Origin: CBCXVS01 sp965178525
GTDB lineage: Bacteria; Tectomicrobia; Entotheonellia; Entotheonellales; Entotheonellaceae
Assembly (NCBI GenBank): GCA_965178525.1
Contig: CBCXVS010000144.1
Span: 1-18,447, forward strand
Direction: 5' to 3'
Length of the DNA stretch: 18,447 nucleotides
Shown here: positions 1-7,548 of the stretch, one piece after another
How the letters are laid out: each line of letters opens with the position of its first letter
Position numbering within the stretch: the stretch's first letter is position 1
Made by a program: the position numbers and the translations under genes
Notes under the pieces: model-generated
What the model was told of the DNA's origin: nothing
What the model saw: the letters and a program-made list of their open reading frames with translations, nothing else
Databases searched by the model: none

Positions 1-61
1 CTTTGGCCACTGTCCCCTCCGTCTTCTTTATATCAGAGTTGACGTGCAGGCGTGCCTCATT

Positions 62-970
62 TCATGAGACGGAGTGGAGAACTTCTGCATGAAACTTTAT
101 ATGATATTTCCAGAATACTCTGTCGCGAAAACGAAAAATACTTCTTCCTAAAAAGATATAATACTGCTGTATTTTATTCTTGAGACATCTTATGTACTCG
201 CTGTTATTGAGATAATCCGGACCATAATTGAGCAGTATCTGCATTTCGCCTGGTATATGGGTTTGGAGCTTCTTTGAGATGGGCGTGATGGCATCATGGT
301 GTAGCCGTGTATACGTCAGAACCTGGTGCACAAAACCAAAATCTACATCGCGTAAGAGGTCGATACAAGCTTCCGTATCAGCATGCAGGTTGGATTCGTT
401 GTAGAAGGCGTCACGACTACGTATGAGGTTGGAACGGAATAACGTCGATGTTGGGCTGCCGAAGAGCCATAATCCTTCCAAACGGCCAATGTGAAAAAGT
501 GCTGACCGGCCGAGTTCCTGCCCCGATATCACGGTTTGTGTATACGGTATGCCAGCCAAGCCCACCCGATTACCCTGGAGCCTGTAAGCGCCTACAATAC
601 CAACGGATGGATGCGTTTCGGCGACGTGAACCATAGACCTGATACATTCAGGAAAGAGCCAATCGTCGGCGTGCACCACTTTACAGTATCGACTTGCTGC
701 GGACATGTGGCGTAGCGCTTGATTCCAATTGGCAAGTACATGCAAAAATTCATCGTTGTTGTAGATATGAATTCTAGCATCATGGTGTGCGTAACGGTGT
801 GCAATGTCAAGAGTACGGTCTGTGCTGCAGTTATTGACAATAATATACTCCCAATTAGTGTATGTCTGAGCCAGGACACTCTCAAGACACTCAGCGAGAT
901 ACGGGGCGCCGTTATAGACCGGTGTGACGACACTGACAAGTGGCTCTGATTGTTCGTCCATCTGCTCCAT
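62..970 (-). CDS. GT2 family glycosyltransferase
   Basis: Predicted to transfer a sugar from a nucleotide-sugar donor to the growing lipid-linked repeat unit on the cytoplasmic face. The N-terminus (residues about 12-50) carries the GT-A nucleotide-binding pattern SVVTPVYNG...VNNCSTD. A metal-binding ADD motif lies near residues 101-103, in HADDWLFP. No membrane segment is evident, and 302 aa is normal for a small GT2 enzyme. The ATG at 970 is preceded by a weak GGATGG site. It is the last operon gene visible and starts 78 bp after the ligase stop. The 3' third (about 62-320) is visibly richer in A+T than the neighbouring genes, which may mean separate ancestry. Family call is secure; donor and acceptor cannot be read from sequence. 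Confidence 0.9.
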   Translation of the reverse strand: MEQMDEQSEPLVSVVTPVYNGAPYLAECLESVLAQTYTNWEYIIVNNCSTDRTLDIAHRYAHHDARIHIYNNDEFLHVLANWNQALRHMSAASRYCKVVHADDWLFPECIRSMVHVAETHPSVGIVGAYRLQGNRVGLAGIPYTQTVISGQELGRSALFHIGRLEGLWLFGSPTSTLFRSNLIRSRDAFYNESNLHADTEACIDLLRDVDFGFVHQVLTYTRLHHDAITPISKKLQTHIPGEMQILLNYGPDYLNNSEYIRCLKNKIQQYYIFLGRSIFRFRDRVFWKYHIKFHAEVLHSVS

Positions 971-1048
971 TACCCATCCAAATCGCGTGCCATATGATCA
1001 CGCGCCGTCCGTGGGAGGAATACGTTACACGGGTGCGCACCGTAAAGC

Positions 1049-2341
1049 TCAGTGAGACCCAGCAGCGCCAGGTTGGACCATCCCGTCCATGCCGGTGATT
1101 CCAACTGTGGGTCTCGTACGGTGTCTCGCAATTTCTGCTTCTTCCCGCGTGCTGGCCTCAAAATGCATCACGCGTTCCAGAGCGATAGAGAGAAAGACGA
1201 TAATCCAGAAGAATTTTTCAAATTGGGCGCTGAGAAAGCAAGACGACAGGAGATACCCGATCAGGCCCGCCTGCATAGCGACGGTCCACTCATATACATG
1301 CGGCCGGTCCTGTTGCAGCGCCAGGCGGCCACTGTCATGCAGGGACAGAAAGACGAAAACAAGCAGGATCACGAAAGCGACGAGCGCCGGGAGTCCGGAT
1401 TCCGCACCAATATGAATGAAGGTATTGTGTGCAATATGTTCCTTGACTACGTCGTAATAGACACTGCTCAATTCCAGGAACTTCCCCAGGCCGACGCCAA
1501 AGATGGGCTTGTCGCGGATCATCGCGACACCCGAGTACAAGAGATCGATATGGGCCCGGTTCGAGGCCTCGACGCCGCTATCCTGTACCCCAGGCAGAAA
1601 GCCGGAAGCCAGAAGCCGTTGTCCCAGAATCGTGGGAAACACCAAGACGGCCGCAAGCAGACTGGCCGCCACAAGAGTCGTCATCATGAATGGACGTCGG
1701 GCCATTCTGAATGACAGGACGGCCATACTGAGGAGGCAGCCGAGAAAGCCGCCGCGAGAGCCCGTCCAGACCATGCACACGAGCAAGCCGGCCAAGCCCG
1801 TCCACCAGAAAGCTCGACCCCCCCAGCTAGCTTGCTGCCGTGTAAAGACGAAAGTCAATGGAATCAACAAAACCAGGGCCAGGGCGAAATAGTTCGGCTC
1901 GTAAAGTCCCACCCCGAGCCTACCGCCAAAGCGGAGCAATTAACGATAGGCATAGGGGAGACATACGATCATGATCCCTGTACAGGCCCAGAGCACCTTG
2001 CGGAAATCCGCTTCGTCTTGGATTGCCACGAGCATGATGGGGAGAAAGAGGGCAAGACTGAGATACCGTGTCAGTGTTCGTGTTTCAGCGCCTTGAATCA
2101 GCGCCGCGAGGGCGACAAGGCTTAGAAACACCATGAAAGCCCGACTTGCCCGTGAATCCCATACACCTACCCGGACCTGACCGGTCGTCACGAGCCAGTA
2201 GACGATAGCAAGACCCAGAACCCCGAAGAGTTTGATGGCCGTGAAGTCAGGAAAGATACCGAGAAAACTCTCGCCAAATTTCAGATATGGATTTTTCTCG
2301 AACGGCATGACCAAAATCATACAAAATAGTAGCCACATCAT
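1049..2341 (-). pseudogene. O-antigen ligase/polymerase (Wzy_C type), interrupted by an in-frame TAA
   Basis: A multi-spanning membrane protein of the O-antigen ligase/polymerase family, expected to join or transfer repeat units on the periplasmic side. The reading frame from the ATG at 2341 is one continuous frame to the TGA at 1049, except for a TAA at 1942-1940 after 133 codons. The next codon is TTG, and the downstream 296 codons continue the same protein. Family landmarks lie on both sides of the stop: MPFEKNPYLKF near the N-terminus, then EPNYFALALVLLIPL, the TGSRGGFLG motif, FGVGLGKF, and the typical HNTFIHIGAESGLP loop. Restored length would be 430 codons, normal for the family. Either a nonsense mutation (for example CAA to TAA), a sequence error, or two separately translated halves; I favour a broken gene. 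Confidence 0.85.
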
Positions 2342-2347
2342 AGCGGA

Positions 2348-2524
2348 CTATCTCTTCTGTGTTGTAAGTAGATGGAGATACAGGCGTTCCGTCTCGAACA
2401 CCTGGCGTCAGAGGTCAAACGGCTGCTGTACCCATGCCTGAGCGCTCGACCAAAACGCCCGCGACCAGGCGTCACGCTGAGGATCAGCACAGAAAAAAAT
2501 GAGCGTACCCGTTGGCGTCAGCAT
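2348..2524 (-). pseudogene. Small unknown ORF with an in-frame TGA
   Basis: An ATG at 2524 overlaps the original stop (TGA 2520-2518) of the upstream methyltransferase, a normal operon junction. It opens MLTPTGTLIFFCADPQRD and runs 38 codons to a TGA at 2410-2408. The same frame then continues 19 codons (RQVFETERLYLHLL...) to a TAG at 2350-2348, seven bases before the ligase ATG. The fit between neighbours suggests a real gene of about 58 codons, with the internal TGA as a lesion. I do not recognise the protein and assign no function. It could also be the shrunken remains of a larger gene. Confidence 0.35.
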
Positions 2525-2611
2525 GCGGGACGCTCCAGGAGTAGAAAGACGCCGCCGCCTGGCACCCGCCCCAGCAAGGTCAGATCAAGCGCCATAATAG
2601 CCGTCAGTCCC
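2518..2611 (-). pseudogene. Detached 3' end of the IS-interrupted methyltransferase gene
   Basis: Read on the minus strand, this stretch encodes GLT followed by AIMALDLTLLGRVPGGGVFL and LLERPAC, then TGA at 2520-2518. GLT is encoded by the target duplication and occurs in the same frame in the truncated methyltransferase whose 5' part lies at 4178-4940. Joining the two gives a natural end for a SAM methyltransferase: a hydrophobic strand ending in an ERP-type tail. The intact protein would have been about 276 aa. Confidence 0.75.
2601..2611. repeat. Target site duplication of the IS4-like element, left copy
   Basis: CCGTCAGTCCC here is repeated exactly at 4193-4203, immediately outside the two ends of the IS4-like element. 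An 11-bp duplication is within the 9-13 bp range known for the IS4 family. It also lies in the same codon frame of the interrupted gene on both sides. Confidence 0.8.
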
Positions 2612-2778
2612 GAATGGCATGAAGTGAAGCTCTAACTGCATGTCGTGTCAACGGTTGACCCAACACATGAGGGGGTTTTGTCATGAGGGGNNNNNNNNGG
2701 AATGGCCTTAAGTGAAGCTCTAACTGCTGGTCGTGTCAACGGTTGACCCAACACATGAGGGGGTTTTGTCATGAGGGG
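2611..2778 (+). repeat. Two 80-bp copies of the IS left end either side of an N gap
   Basis: 2611-2690 and 2699-2778 align without gaps over 80 bases with a few differences (for example GCATGAAG versus GCCTTAAG, GCATGTCG versus GCTGGTCG). Eight Ns at 2691-2698 separate them. The differences indicate two diverged IS ends rather than simple duplication of one read. Most of another IS copy may be missing from the gap. Confidence 0.8.
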
Positions 2779-4192
2779 AGCGGTCTGGGGTCGTCGCTTT
2801 TGGACGCGGGGTTCGACCCGGTTCGGACGAGAGAGGTGGACGAATAATTCCTCTCAGGGCCCCCCACTGTCGGGTTCACTGCACCCCCGCAGAGCATCGA
2901 TAACGCTGATCCGTTCAACATCCGCCGGTTGATGCTTGGCCGATTGGACAATGACCCGTCGGACCAGGTTGTAGAGCAGAAGGAAAACGGTCCGTTCTTG
3001 CCGTACTCCCACCACGGTTTTGCCGGGCCGTGCATCCATCTGCATCGCAGTTTTGAGTGGTCTCAGACGCGTTGCTGCTTCCCAGCGTTTGAAGGAGGGT
3101 TCGGCCAGATCATCTTTTGAAGAGCATGGCGCATCCACTCAGGTCGTGACCAACGTGAGCACTCGCGAGCGCAAGCCGGGCTGGATCACCTGATGCCGCA
3201 ACTCTGGCAGGAAAAGCGATGCAGGGAACGCTGCCAAGGTTGGGGGATCGAGCCCAGCCGGCCAGGTCTTGGGCTGGAACCCTTCCACCCGTTGGTCCTG
3301 CTGGCCATGGGCCATGATCCACCGCGAGCGGGGTAGACCTTGGCTCTGAGGGGTCGGTCGGGTAGCGGGGATCACCAAGGGCCGAGACGGGGTGAAAGCG
3401 ACCATCTGTCGGGCACCGACTCGCATGAGGGCGGGCAAACCGGCCAGTCTGAGCAAGGCCATCTGGGCATCGGACGATAGGCCCCGCTCCGTCACCAGCA
3501 CCTCACCTGGTTCCATGGCCGGATGCATCGGTTGGACTGGGGACAACTCGTGGGGGTTCAAAGCAGACGCCGCTAGGGGGGGGAGCAGGCCCCTGCCCGC
3601 ATGGAAAAGCGCCAGCAGCCGGGCCACGGGAAAGCCACCGCCGGGCGGTTGTTCGCCGGGCGGGCCGACCTCGTCTTGCCACACCGGGGTATCGGGCCTG
3701 GCGCCCCCGGAGGCCTCGACGAAGAAAACGCGATGGCCATGCCAGCGCCCGTCCTCCAAGGCCGTCGGCCGGGCCGACTGGCCGACGCGTTCGCAGAGGT
3801 GGTCCAGCACGCCTCCAGGCAGCTGGGTAGGAGCCGGGCAGGAGGCCGAGGCACTGGAGTAGCCACCCGTTCAGTGCGGGAGATGACGGCAGGCGGCATG
3901 GCCAGGGAGAAGTTGCCCCAGAGAGGCCTGGACGGTGACGACCGGATGGAGGAGGCGGTCGCGCCACTCGGTATAGCCGACCGCCTCACACGCCGCCGGA
4001 ATGGCCTCGGATGGGAGGTGGGCGGCGCAGTCGGCCTGGAGGCGTTGCAGCCGGGGGGTGATACGGGATATCCGGAGCGCTTCTCCTGTCAGTGGGGGGA
4101 ATGAAGGCCCTCATCATGAGAGGAGAGTCGGTCTCAGGCAATCGGCGTAACTGCTTCATCAAGAAAGGAGTTGGCTTAACTGAATGCCATTC
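2612..4192 (-). mobile_element. Degenerate IS4-family insertion sequence
   Basis: The ends carry imperfect inverted repeats: GAATGGCATGAAGTGAAGC at the left (2612) and GAATGGCATTCAGTTAAGC reading inward from 4192. An 11-bp target duplication flanks them. The body holds one dead IS4-type transposase frame on the minus strand. A second copy of the left end (from 2699) follows an eight-N gap, so the assembled length (about 1.58 kb) is uncertain. The insertion cut the last 27 codons off a methyltransferase gene. Confidence 0.8.
2699..4117 (-). pseudogene. IS4-family transposase, inactivated
   Basis: Starts at ATG ATG (4117, 4114). Read-through needs one base removed from the G6 run at 4094-4099 (C6 on the coding strand), after which one frame runs to the IS end. 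That frame has TGA stops at 3873-3871, 3141-3139 and 2856-2854. Family landmarks remain: CEAVGYTEWRDRLLHPVVTV, FVEASGGARPDTP, PPGGGFPVARLLALF, LPRSRWIMAHG, LKTAMQMDARPGKT, FLLLYNLVR and a basic tail RVEPRVQKRRPQ. Key residues are lost: the expected ADRG appears as TERG, and the Y-(2)-R-(3)-E-(6)-K signature reads SFKRWEAATRLRPLK, so Tyr is Ser and the catalytic Glu is Ala. The frame is still open where it reaches the N gap. Not functional. Confidence 0.85.
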
Positions 4193-4940
4193 CCGTCAGT
4201 CCCCACAACACCAGCTGCACGGCGGGGTGGCGCTTGAGCCGTGCACGGCTCTCTGGCATGGCTTCCTGCGCCGCCGCGCTAGAACGTGGGCGGATCCTAT
4301 CCAAAGCGGCGGTGACGAGAGGCTCAAAGACATGGGAAAAAAAGCGCTTATGGCGGATCGTGAGCCCCGCTGCAGCCACGCATGCGCAGAGTTCGCGATT
4401 GCTCAGCCGATTCAGGTGGCCATCTTGCAGGTCTTTCCAATCTAATACACCCTGCCCGTATCGGCCCCGCAGGCGCAGCAGCATGGGCCGTAGACGCAAT
4501 CCCCGGCAATTGGTGAAGATCACCGCGCGTCTGGTACCGGGGCGGAGAACACGGTAGATTTCTGCCAGCACGCCCGGTATATCCGTTGCGTCGAGATGTT
4601 CGAGCACATTAGCGAGCAGAATCTTGTCGAAGGTCTGCTCGGCGAAGGGAAGCGACAGCAGGTTCCCCTGGACCTTCGCCAGAGCCGGGTTGGTGTTTTG
4701 TTTCAGCGCCGTAGGCGCGATGTCACACAGCACGGATAGGGTCAAGTCATGACCGATACGGTTGGCAAAATTGCCCACGCCGCCGCCAAGGTCGAGAAAC
4801 ACATCGTCTGGGGCCGGGTGGAGCAGCGTGATGAACTGTTGCTCTCTAATCTGGGCGTCCAGGTAGATCTCGTCTACGGGCCATTGGCCCCAATAGGCCC
4901 GTGTGTATTGAGCTTCATTTACCTGCAAGTAATCGGTCAT
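4176..4940 (-). pseudogene. Class I SAM methyltransferase, 3' end replaced by IS sequence
   Basis: A methyltransferase-11-like enzyme, probably modifying a sugar or repeat-unit intermediate. Motif I is VFLDLGGGVGNFA (residues 47-59), and ILLANVLEHLDATD (about 107-120) is the usual post-motif strand. The ATG at 4940 overlaps the stop of the preceding methyltransferase (ATGA), suggesting translational coupling. The ORF ends after GLT with four IS-encoded residues (GMAF and S) and TAA inside the IS terminal repeat, giving 254 aa. The true end lies at 2518-2611; intact length would be about 276 aa. The Rossmann core is complete, so the truncated enzyme might keep some activity, but downstream genes are separated from it by the insertion. 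Confidence 0.85.
4193..4203. repeat. Target site duplication of the IS4-like element, right copy
   Basis: Exact second copy of CCGTCAGTCCC, directly beyond the right terminal repeat. It encodes part of GLT in the methyltransferase at 4178-4940. Confidence 0.8.
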
Positions 4941-5737
4941 GGCTTTTTTCCCACGGCGAGGATACCGGCGCCGTGCCGGATGGGGAGGCTCATATCCAGA
5001 ACCGAGAGACCCATATAAAGTGGCAACAGCATCATGTACACCAGCGGATGGGGTTGACTATCTCCGGTTACAAAGAAGAGATCGAACATCAGCGTGCCAC
5101 ACCGTCCGAATGTCCCCCGAATGGTTTCGGATTGCAGGCCGGTATGCCGGAACAGGTGTTGTACATCGGCGACGGAGTAGCCATCGCGCACATGGCCGTA
5201 CTGCGACGGATGAAAACCGATGCGCTGCTCGTGCCAGGCGACTAACCCCAGGTGCTTGGGTTGGGGGATGGCGGGTGAGGTGAGGAGCACAATGCCGCCG
5301 GCTTTGAGGGCGCGGGCGAGATTCCGCATCACAATATGGTCGTTCTCAATGTGCTCGAGCACGTCGCTACAGACGATGACATCGTAGCGGGGCTCTGCGT
5401 GCAAGTCCAGGAGGTCCACCTGGTTCACCTCGAGATTGCGGAGCTGTAAGCGGTCTTTGATCTGTTGCCCGCGCATGATCGTCTCGGGCTCGTCATCGGC
5501 GATGACCACCTGCCAATCGGGAAAACGGCGCGCACAGTAGTAGGCAAATGCGCCTTCGCCTCCACCGGCGTCGAGCAGAGAGAGCGGCGTCGGCTTCCAG
5601 TAGCCCAGACGTCGGGGTTCTTTGATCACATGCCAGATGCGGAGGCGGCCCGGCATGTGCAGCTCGCCAAGCAAGGTATAGCCCAGGCGCCGTTTCCAGT
5701 TCCTTTCAGCGTAGATTTTTTCACGTCCGAACATCAT
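4937..5737 (-). CDS. Class I SAM-dependent methyltransferase
   Basis: A 266-aa enzyme with motif I SLLDAGGGEGAFAYY (about 53-67), the acidic strand end VVIADDEP (about 77-84) and VIVCSDVLEHIEND (about 120-133). The pattern is that of methyltransferases acting on small molecules or saccharides in surface-polysaccharide clusters. A hydrophobic stretch near residues 228-250 (LVYMMLLPLYMGLSVLDMSL) is unusual and may associate with the membrane. The start ATG at 5737 overlaps the stop of the CDP-alcohol gene (ATGATG), and its own stop overlaps the next ATG, so three genes are tightly coupled. A 7-bp tandem repeat ends just before the start. Substrate unknown. Confidence 0.87.
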   Translation of the reverse strand: MMFGREKIYAERNWKRRLGYTLLGELHMPGRLRIWHVIKEPRRLGYWKPTPLSLLDAGGGEGAFAYYCARRFPDWQVVIADDEPETIMRGQQIKDRLQLRNLEVNQVDLLDLHAEPRYDVIVCSDVLEHIENDHIVMRNLARALKAGGIVLLTSPAIPQPKHLGLVAWHEQRIGFHPSQYGHVRDGYSVADVQHLFRHTGLQSETIRGTFGRCGTLMFDLFFVTGDSQPHPLVYMMLLPLYMGLSVLDMSLPIRHGAGILAVGKKP

Positions 5738-6597
5738 AGGGATGGCGGATGGCGGATGGCGGATGGCGGATGGTAGGCATCGTCCGCATTGGTCGCGACC
5801 TCACAGGTCGTCCGAGAACCATATGGCGCCGTGAAGGCTTTGTTCCAAGGGAACACAACCGTATAATCCAGCCATGTGCGCAAGAACCAATTGAAGATCA
5901 TGAGCGCGCCATAGCCGAGATAGAAGACATTGACGTGATCCAGGAGAGCCGCCACGATAAGCAAGATGACAAATGGGACGTTCTGGATCAGTTGCGTATA
6001 CACGCTAACGAGGATTTTTAAAGGCAAGGCTAAAGGGGGTAGAGAAGCCGCGAGACGGAGCCGTACCGTGCGTATCGGGTCCGGATCAACGCCGCCACGC
6101 CGGATGGCGATCAGTTGTTTGTCAAGCGAGTGCGCCACCCCGAGTTGGTAGAAGTACGCGACCGCCGCACCGAAGAGGAGCTCCCCGACGACACCAGTCT
6201 GGCGATAGAGCGACACGCCCATGCCCAGGTGGACCAGTGGATAACTCACCCGGTGGGTGAACAGATCCAGATAGACGGCTACATTAGAATCTTCCCCCCG
6301 GAACGTCCGCACTTCCCCGTCGCTATTATCGAGTACCCACGATAGGAGCATGAGTACGGCGCCGCCGATATAGGCTGCCGTACTGCCCACGAAAAACAGG
6401 CCCGCGCCTGCGAAGGCACAGAGCATCATCACGAATGTCACTTGAATGCCTGTGAACCCCAGCAGGAGAAACAGGCGTGTGAAATGGATCGATACATACG
6501 GGCGGATCAGCACCTTGCTGATCCAAATACTATTTTCCTTATAGACGCGTTGACGCAGCTCGGCGATACTCGGGATGGATTTATCTTGTATAGTCAC
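5734..6597 (-). CDS. CDP-alcohol phosphatidyltransferase-like membrane protein with altered active site
   Basis: Multi-pass membrane protein of 287 aa with about six hydrophobic segments. The family pattern D-x2-D-G-x2-A-R-x8/9-G-x3-D-x3-D is partly kept: D90, D93, G94 and D111 are present (LDNSDGEVRTFRGEDS, AVYLDLFTH). The A-R pair reads R-T, the second Gly is A107, and the last Asp, which serves as catalytic base in characterised members, is H115. Such proteins in polysaccharide clusters may attach a phospho-alcohol or phospho-sugar rather than make phospholipid, but that is inference. The start is GTG at 6597, preceded by a good GAGGAAAA site nine bases after the glycosyltransferase stop. 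The C-terminal HPPSAIR-HPPSL is encoded by a heptamer DNA repeat. Confidence 0.8.
   Translation of the reverse strand: MTIQDKSIPSIAELRQRVYKENSIWISKVLIRPYVSIHFTRLFLLLGFTGIQVTFVMMLCAFAGAGLFFVGSTAAYIGGAVLMLLSWVLDNSDGEVRTFRGEDSNVAVYLDLFTHRVSYPLVHLGMGVSLYRQTGVVGELLFGAAVAYFYQLGVAHSLDKQLIAIRRGGVDPDPIRTVRLRLAASLPPLALPLKILVSVYTQLIQNVPFVILLIVAALLDHVNVFYLGYGALMIFNWFLRTWLDYTVVFPWNKAFTAPYGSRTTCEVATNADDAYHPPSAIRHPPSL
5741..5773 (+). repeat. Heptanucleotide tandem repeat (GATGGCG)x4.7
   Basis: Four perfect GATGGCG units followed by GATGG, 33 bp in all. They encode the tail of the CDP-alcohol transferase-like protein and end five bases before the overlapping stop/start with the next methyltransferase. Because the unit is not a multiple of three, any unit gain or loss changes the frame of the upstream gene's end. 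Confidence 0.95.
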
Positions 6598-6606
6598 GGC
6601 TTTTCC

Positions 6607-7548
6607 TCATCCGCTTACCTGACGCCCAAGCCAGCGCCCAGCGCGTCGAACAAGTGTTCCTAGATGGGCGAGACATCCTGCCGGATCGTAGCGTATAGAC
6701 CGGAATAAATCCGCCACTGCCATACCATAGGTTCGTTGATGTGGGCGGATGATGGCGCGCTCCTGGTAGAGACCGGCGAGTCGCCGGTAGATACAGGGTC
6801 GGTACGGCTTACCGACTCTCACCGCATGATCGTGAAATAACTCGATACCCTTCGAGCGCCAGAGCAACTCCTGACCACTGCTCATCAGTCCGCCTGGCAG
6901 TTTCCGCCGCTCTACCGTGACCGACCAGTTCGCTGCTGCGTGCGATCTGGCACAGATGCGCAGCCACAAATCCGTATCCTCTCCGAAGGGCGTCAGACGT
7001 TCATCGAATCCTCCAATATCCTGGAGGCGCTCTCGTCGCACAATCGCGCTGGAGGTCGTGACCGTTGAGTCCTGGACGAGTTCCGGATAAACGGTACGGT
7101 GGAAAATGCGCCAGCTTCCCTCGGCGTCAAATGGCACGGCCTCGATGGGCTTGTCCCGCAGGTACGATGCTCTGACACCGGCGGCCCGGATCAACCGCGC
7201 GTCAGCAAAGAGAAAATCGATCTGCGGATGTCGACCGATGATGTCCCAAGCCCCAGCCAGGTGTTCAGGTAACCAAAGATCATCGGAATCCAGAAAGGCG
7301 ATGAAGGCCCCACATGCCTCCCGGATACCGACATTGCGAGCCCGCGCGGGGCCGCCACGATGACATGATAAGAGCCGGATCGGTCCTCTCAGGCACTCGA
7401 CCTGCGCCTTGGTTTCATCCGTTGAACCGTCGTCAACGACCAGAATTTCGAGTTCTCGGCACGTTTGCCGACACACCGATACGAGGGCCTCACGGAGTAG
7501 GGGCCAGCGATTGTAGGTTGGGATGATGACAGAGAAATACGGTTTCAT
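6607..7548 (-). CDS. GT2 family glycosyltransferase
   Basis: A 313-aa GT-A fold glycosyltransferase predicted to extend the lipid-linked repeat unit in the cytoplasm. It opens with YFSVIIPTYNRWPLLREAL and VVDDGSTDET (residues 4-46), has the metal-binding DSDD at 87-90, and a GGFDERLTPFGEDTDLWLRI block at about 179-198 typical of the acceptor-side ED motif. The frame is open for another 100 codons upstream, but that part overlaps the flippase gene and reads as its shadow. The ATG at 7548 overlaps the flippase stop (ATGA) and puts the catalytic strand at the right distance from the N-terminus. Sugar specificity is not readable. Confidence 0.9.
   Translation of the reverse strand: MKPYFSVIIPTYNRWPLLREALVSVCRQTCRELEILVVDDGSTDETKAQVECLRGPIRLLSCHRGGPARARNVGIREACGAFIAFLDSDDLWLPEHLAGAWDIIGRHPQIDFLFADARLIRAAGVRASYLRDKPIEAVPFDAEGSWRIFHRTVYPELVQDSTVTTSSAIVRRERLQDIGGFDERLTPFGEDTDLWLRICARSHAAANWSVTVERRKLPGGLMSSGQELLWRSKGIELFHDHAVRVGKPYRPCIYRRLAGLYQERAIIRPHQRTYGMAVADLFRSIRYDPAGCLAHLGTLVRRAGRWLGRQVSG

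Noticed and set aside
3392..4104. Long plus-strand ORFs over the IS4-like element
   Set aside because: They are antisense shadows of the GC-rich transposase frame; the protein strings have no family features.
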